Source of the DNA: Flavobacteriales bacterium UBA5933
GTDB lineage: Bacteria; Bacteroidota; Bacteroidia; Flavobacteriales; Weeksellaceae
Assembly (NCBI GenBank): GCA_002430925.1
Contig: DJDD01000146.1
Span: 793 to 19,169, forward strand
DNA length: 18,377 nt
Direction of reading: 5' to 3'
The translations under genes were made by a program, and so were the position numbers. This document shows positions 14,895 through 18,377 of the stretch, piece by piece; the first letter of the stretch is position 1; each line of letters begins with the position of its first letter. The notes under the pieces were generated by a model. That model searched no databases, was not told the DNA's origin, and was given only the letters and a program-made list of their open reading frames with translations.

Positions 14895-15584
14895 TTAAGG
14901 AGTAGATATGGAAGCTTGTTGAATTTTTCCATTAAAATATTTCCAACCATTTAATCCAAATTCTACTAAATATTCAGCCATTTCACATGGTTGTGTAGGT
15001 GCTATATAACCAGGGAATGCTTCTTCTAGCATCTCTGTTTGTACAGCTCCTAAAGCAACTGCATTTATTCTTGGTCCATTATCTTTTAATTCTTCAGCTA
15101 ACAATTCAGTTAAATTAACTGTAGCAGATTTTGATGAAGAATATACAGATAATCCTGGGAATTTTACCGATCCTTGTACAGCTCCCATTGTAGATATATT
15201 TACGACATGAGATGAAGTTTTAAATTTTGGTAATAAAAGTTGAATTAATCGATATGGTGCCATAAAATTAATTTTCCATGATGAAGTTAAATCTTCTTCA
15301 GTAATTTTTTCAAATGGTTTATTAATACATAATCCAGCATTATTATATAAAATATCAATTGTTTCCCAATCTTTTATTTCTTCTAGTATATTATTAATTT
15401 GATTATAATCGGTTAAATCTAATCCTAAAAACTGATGGTTATTTTCTTTAGAAAACTTATTTAATTTTTCCAGTTTTTCTGTATTTCTAGAAATAGTTAA
15501 TACACGATTTCCTAATTCTAAATGTTGTTTTGCTAATTCGTATCCTATCCCTCTACTAGCTCCCGTTATGATTATATTTTTCAT
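14895..15584 (-). CDS. Short-chain dehydrogenase/reductase
   Basis: The 229-residue protein is a classical SDR: cofactor-binding TGASRGIG (7-14), Asp56 in LDLTD, NNAG (81-84), and a complete catalytic set N106, S131, Y148 and K152 (YSSSK). Arg33 after the second strand (SRN) favours NADPH over NADH by family rules. It would be a cytoplasmic oxidoreductase; the substrate cannot be told from the sequence. Its start overlaps the end of the upstream ABC ATPase gene by 29 bases, implying coupled expression with the transporter. A role in processing the imported chelate is a guess from linkage only. Confidence 0.9.
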   Translation of the reverse strand: MKNIIITGASRGIGYELAKQHLELGNRVLTISRNTEKLEKLNKFSKENNHQFLGLDLTDYNQINNILEEIKDWETIDILYNNAGLCINKPFEKITEEDLTSSWKINFMAPYRLIQLLLPKFKTSSHVVNISTMGAVQGSVKFPGLSVYSSSKSATVNLTELLAEELKDNGPRINAVALGAVQTEMLEEAFPGYIAPTQPCEMAEYLVEFGLNGWKYFNGKIQQASISTP

Positions 15585-16539
15585 ACTGTTGTTGTATAAA
15601 TGTTATAATTTCTTGAATGTTAACAAAAATTTTCTCCCCAAAGATGATATTATTTTCTGTGATTTCAATAGTTATTTTAGAATTATTTTTAATAATAAAA
15701 CCATTTCTTACAAAACCATTTTTAACCCAATAAGCTAATTCTGAATTGCCTTTTACATTGATAGATAATGTGTTATTTGTAGAAGTACTGTAACGATTTT
15801 CATCAGAATTGAACATTAAATTTTGATCAGATAATTTTGGGATAATTTGCTTTTCATAGGCAATTTGTTCTGGAATATCCTCGAAAAGTAATCCATTTTC
15901 TATCCACCAAATTTTATCAGCATAGTTCAAAGCTAAACTAGCTTCATGAGAAATCATTAAAAAGGATTGATTTGTTTTTGATTTTAATTCATGTAAAAGG
16001 TTAAAAATTTTGTATTGATTTGCAATATCAAGATTAGAAGTTGGCTCATCTAAAATAATTAATTTGGTATTTTGTGCTAATGCTCTTGCAATCATCACAA
16101 GTTGTAATTGTCCTTCACTAATTTCTGTAGCATAATTATTTTTTAGGTGTTGTATACCAACTAAATCAAGAATATGAGTAATAAAATCTTCTTTTTCCTT
16201 TTTATTAAATTCCGTTTGTTGTCCAATCAAACCTATTTCAATTAACTCACTTACTTTTATTTTAGGGACATTATTTAATCGAGGTAAAACGATAGCAATA
16301 TTTTGAGCAATTTCTTTTTTTGATAATTTTTTTAATGATTGTTGATGAAGAAAAATATCACCTTCTAATTCATTTTGATAACCAAGTATCGTATTGATTA
16401 ATGTTGATTTACCAGCTCCATTTTTACCAAGAATTGCAATAAATTCATTTTCAGAAATACAAGTATTAATAGAAGATATTATTTTTTTATTTCCATAACC
16501 AACAGCTATATTTTTTAATTGTAAAATAGTATTTTTCAT
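15556..16539 (-). CDS. ABC transporter ATPase, iron-chelate/heme/B12 type
   Basis: The 327-residue cytoplasmic ATPase drives import together with the adjacent FecCD permease. Walker A is GKNGAGKS (38-45), the signature is ISEGQ (140-144) in place of the usual LSGGQ, Walker B is LIILDEP (160-166), and His198 is the switch histidine. The Q-loop position reads VLPR (Arg87) where most relatives have Gln; departures here occur in the Bacteroidota branch of this family. About 100 residues (225-327) follow the core domain, an extension common in Bacteroidota relatives that may be regulatory. Its ATG overlaps the permease stop by four bases and its 3' end overlaps the SDR gene. The substrate class is inferred from the permease family. 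Confidence 0.9.
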   Translation of the reverse strand: MKNTILQLKNIAVGYGNKKIISSINTCISENEFIAILGKNGAGKSTLINTILGYQNELEGDIFLHQQSLKKLSKKEIAQNIAIVLPRLNNVPKIKVSELIEIGLIGQQTEFNKKEKEDFITHILDLVGIQHLKNNYATEISEGQLQLVMIARALAQNTKLIILDEPTSNLDIANQYKIFNLLHELKSKTNQSFLMISHEASLALNYADKIWWIENGLLFEDIPEQIAYEKQIIPKLSDQNLMFNSDENRYSTSTNNTLSINVKGNSELAYWVKNGFVRNGFIIKNNSKITIEITENNIIFGEKIFVNIQEIITFIQQQYEKYNHNGS

Positions 16540-17540
16540 CGTATTTCATTTTTATTATTCAGTAAAATACTAATTACGATAGGAGCTCCAAATAATGCAG
16601 TTATAATATTAATTGGTAAAACACCAAAAGGAAAAATTTCTGTAAGTATAGAAAATAAAAGCATACAACATATACCGGAAATAAAAATCCATCCATATAA
16701 TTTTTTCATATTTCCAGTTTTTAATAACGAACGACAAATATGAGGAATGATTAATCCTATAAAACTAATTGGCCCTGTAAATGCAGTTGCAGCTGATGTT
16801 AGTAAAGCTGTTGCGAATAAAATTAATAAACGTAATTGTTTTGTATTGATTCCTAATGATAAGGCATATTTTTCGCCTAATAGTAGTGCGGTAATTCCTT
16901 TTAATGTATAAAGAGAAAGTATAATTCCAACAAGAACAATACCAGCAAAAATGATGATTTGAGTCCAAGATAAACCACTAAGAGAGCCATATCCCCAAAC
17001 TAAATAAGATTTTATTCTATCTGATGGAGCAAAATATTGCATAATTCCAATTATAGCACCAGCAATTCCACTAATCATAAAACCTATTATAATTAAAGAT
17101 GAAGAAGAGTTTATTTTTATAGATAGTGTAATTACAAGAAATAATGCAGTTATAGAACCTAAAAATGAAGCAATAATTATTAACCAAGGATTGTTTAAAT
17201 ATTCATTAAGTCCAATTGTGGCAAATAAAAAAATTACTACAGCAACTCCTAAACTTGACATAGCACTTATTCCAAGAACAGAAGGTTCAGCCAAAGGATT
17301 TTTAAATAATTCTTGCATTAAAAAACCAGAAATAGGTAAAGATATTCCTACTAAAACAGTTGTTATTGATTTTGGAAGACGGAAATTAAGAATTAGATTA
17401 GTTGTTACTTCATCAGATTTTCCTGAAAATACTTCATAAATTTCTTGAAATGAAATAGAGACTTTTCCTATACTAAGACTTAGTATAAAAAGTATAAAAG
17501 CTATAATAATTAATACATTAAAAAGAAATTTATCTCTCAT
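16536..17540 (-). CDS. FecCD-family ABC permease, iron-chelate/heme/B12 type
   Basis: This 334-residue inner-membrane protein has about ten predicted helices, the normal size for FecCD/BtuC permeases. Family hallmarks are FRLPKSITTVLVG (53-65), the segment FKNPLAEPSVLGIS (79-92), GEKYALSLGI in the coupling region, and the FTGPISFIGLIIPHICR stretch near 253-269. It imports an iron siderophore, heme or corrinoid with the neighbouring ATPase as a homodimer. No periplasmic binding protein gene is found on either side within the window. It is the first gene of a three-gene leftward operon. Confidence 0.93.
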   Translation of the reverse strand: MRDKFLFNVLIIIAFILFILSLSIGKVSISFQEIYEVFSGKSDEVTTNLILNFRLPKSITTVLVGISLPISGFLMQELFKNPLAEPSVLGISAMSSLGVAVVIFLFATIGLNEYLNNPWLIIIASFLGSITALFLVITLSIKINSSSSLIIIGFMISGIAGAIIGIMQYFAPSDRIKSYLVWGYGSLSGLSWTQIIIFAGIVLVGIILSLYTLKGITALLLGEKYALSLGINTKQLRLLILFATALLTSAATAFTGPISFIGLIIPHICRSLLKTGNMKKLYGWIFISGICCMLLFSILTEIFPFGVLPINIITALFGAPIVISILLNNKNEIR

Positions 17541-17545
17541 TGTAA

Positions 17546-17553
17546 CAAAGATA
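17546..17553 (-). promoter_or_regulatory. Putative -7 box of the ABC operon
   Basis: On the minus strand this is TATCTTTG, matching TAnnTTTG, with no -33 TTG. The permease ATG begins only six bases past the box, so a transcript from here would be leaderless or nearly so. No palindrome resembling an iron-regulator site is evident in the 57-base divergent gap. Confidence 0.35.
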
Positions 17554-17569
17554 AATTAAATTATTTATT

Positions 17570-17577
17570 TATTTTTG
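17570..17577 (+). promoter_or_regulatory. Putative -7 box of the lipoprotein gene
   Basis: TATTTTTG matches TAnnTTTG and lies 20 bases before the ATG at 17598. The -33 region lacks TTG at the expected distance, so support is limited to the -7 box and its spacing. Confidence 0.35.
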
Positions 17578-17597
17578 TTGTATATAACCAATTTATT

Positions 17598-18377
17598 ATG
17601 AAAAAAATTTTACTATTTACTTTTATAGTAGGAACATTATTTAGTTGTTCTAATGATGACAACAGTGGAGATACAAACAATAATACTGAAACTGAAAATT
17701 CTATTTTACCAGTAAAAACTGTTTACACAACACCTAAAGGAGATTATAGTTCTATTTCGACAATTTCTTATGATGGAAATAAAATAAAGGAAATTAATAT
17801 TACTTATTCTGGTATAGAAAATTATTCTACGAAATCTGTTTATCAATATACAGGAGATTTAATTACTAAAATTTCTGAATATGATAAAAATGGAGATGAA
17901 GATATGGTAAGAGAATATACTTATCAAAATGGAAAAGTATCAACATTAGTGACAACAGAATGGGATAGAGGTAATCCTGCAGGTGATAAAAAATATGTAG
18001 CAACATCTAAATTTGAATGGATAGATGATAATCATCTAAAGGAAACAATTACTTATGATAATAGTAATGCTATATATAGTCAAGAATACTTTCGTGTAAA
18101 TGGTAATATAGTTAAAACTATATATAGTGGTAGTAATAGTAATGAGAATATTATAACTTATGATGATAAAAATAATCCACTTCAGAATATTATAGGCTAC
18201 AAACTTATATCTTTTAATGAAGATTTATATTCTTCGAAAAATAATCCTATAAAGAGAGAAAGTTTATATAATTCTAATGTATCAGATGTTACTTTATATA
18301 CTTATGAATATAATAGTAATACTTATCCTTCTAAAGTAACAGAAGTTTATACTTCATCGAGTGGTAACAATATTGAA
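17598..18377 (+). CDS. Lipoprotein with YD-like repeats (partial, 3' end cut)
   Basis: An open frame runs from the ATG at 17598 to the last base of the window: 260 codons with no stop, so the C-terminus is missing. A lipoprotein signal ends in FSC with the modified Cys at 17. The following SNDDNSGD is Ser/Asp/Asn-rich, like the flavobacterial signal that sends lipoproteins to the cell surface. From residue 55 on, a tyrosine-rich pattern recurs (ISYDGNKIKEI at 56-66, then about 82-92, 105-117, 185-197 and 233-250), which resembles the YD/RHS type of beta-hairpin repeat found in many Bacteroidota surface lipoproteins of unknown function. It is divergent from the ABC transporter, with 57 bases between. 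Nothing shows that it is the missing binding protein, and its repeat architecture argues against that. Confidence 0.85.
   Translation, partial: MKKILLFTFIVGTLFSCSNDDNSGDTNNNTETENSILPVKTVYTTPKGDYSSISTISYDGNKIKEINITYSGIENYSTKSVYQYTGDLITKISEYDKNGDEDMVREYTYQNGKVSTLVTTEWDRGNPAGDKKYVATSKFEWIDDNHLKETITYDNSNAIYSQEYFRVNGNIVKTIYSGSNSNENIITYDDKNNPLQNIIGYKLISFNEDLYSSKNNPIKRESLYNSNVSDVTLYTYEYNSNTYPSKVTEVYTSSSGNNIE

Noticed and set aside
1..18377. CRISPR arrays, tRNA or rRNA genes, prophage or toxin-antitoxin genes
   Set aside because: I saw no regularly spaced direct repeats, cloverleaf or rRNA sequences, or proteins of those kinds.

Overview
The window is AT-rich chromosomal DNA from a member of the Bacteroidota, most likely class Flavobacteriia. 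The evidence is an Alternative Complex III operon of flavobacterial layout, promoter boxes of the TTG-N19-TAnnTTTG type (best at 14363-14393), almost no Shine-Dalgarno sequences, and lipoproteins with a Ser/Asp/Asn-rich stretch after the lipid-bearing cysteine. The size and style of the genes recall Weeksellaceae-like genera, but I cannot fix a genus from the sequence alone.

Layout. (1) 1-716: one copy of a roughly 130-base repeat, then a leftward SPOR-domain protein with a very long terminator hairpin. (2) 1072-9687: a complete rightward actABCDEF operon for the quinol:cytochrome c oxidoreductase Alternative Complex III, closed by a strong terminator at 9721-9754. No cytochrome oxidase genes follow. 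(3) 9755-10315: a stretch with no protein gene. It holds weak hairpins, a strong terminator and a second copy of the 130-base repeat, inverted relative to the first, so that the two copies bracket the respiratory operon. (4) 10316-11702: a leftward set of three genes, namely a small cysteine-motif protein, a YHS-domain lipoprotein and a SCO1/SenC copper chaperone. I infer a copper-handling role that may serve the cytochrome oxidase. (5) 11847-14347: three consecutive PPK2-family polyphosphate kinase paralogues. (6) 14363-14875: rplS (ribosomal protein L19) with a consensus promoter, a structured leader and a terminator. (7) 14895-17540: a leftward iron-type ABC transporter permease and ATPase, translationally coupled to a short-chain dehydrogenase; no binding protein is seen here. 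(8) 17598-18377: the first 260 codons of a rightward, probably surface-exposed lipoprotein with YD-like repeats, cut by the window end.

How the genes relate. ActA-F take electrons from menaquinol (through the membrane subunits ActC and ActF and the iron-sulfur subunit ActB) to c-type hemes on ActA and ActE. The terminal oxidase that would use them needs copper, which fits the nearby SCO gene. The PPK2 set exchanges phosphate between polyphosphate and nucleotides, and the ABC module imports an iron chelate or a related corrinoid or heme.

Most of the window is well-understood core metabolism. The items most worth following are the inverted repeat pair with a conserved stem and a diverged loop, the PPK2 triplet with paralogue-specific changes, the SCO/YHS/CNGxC cluster and the rplS leader.
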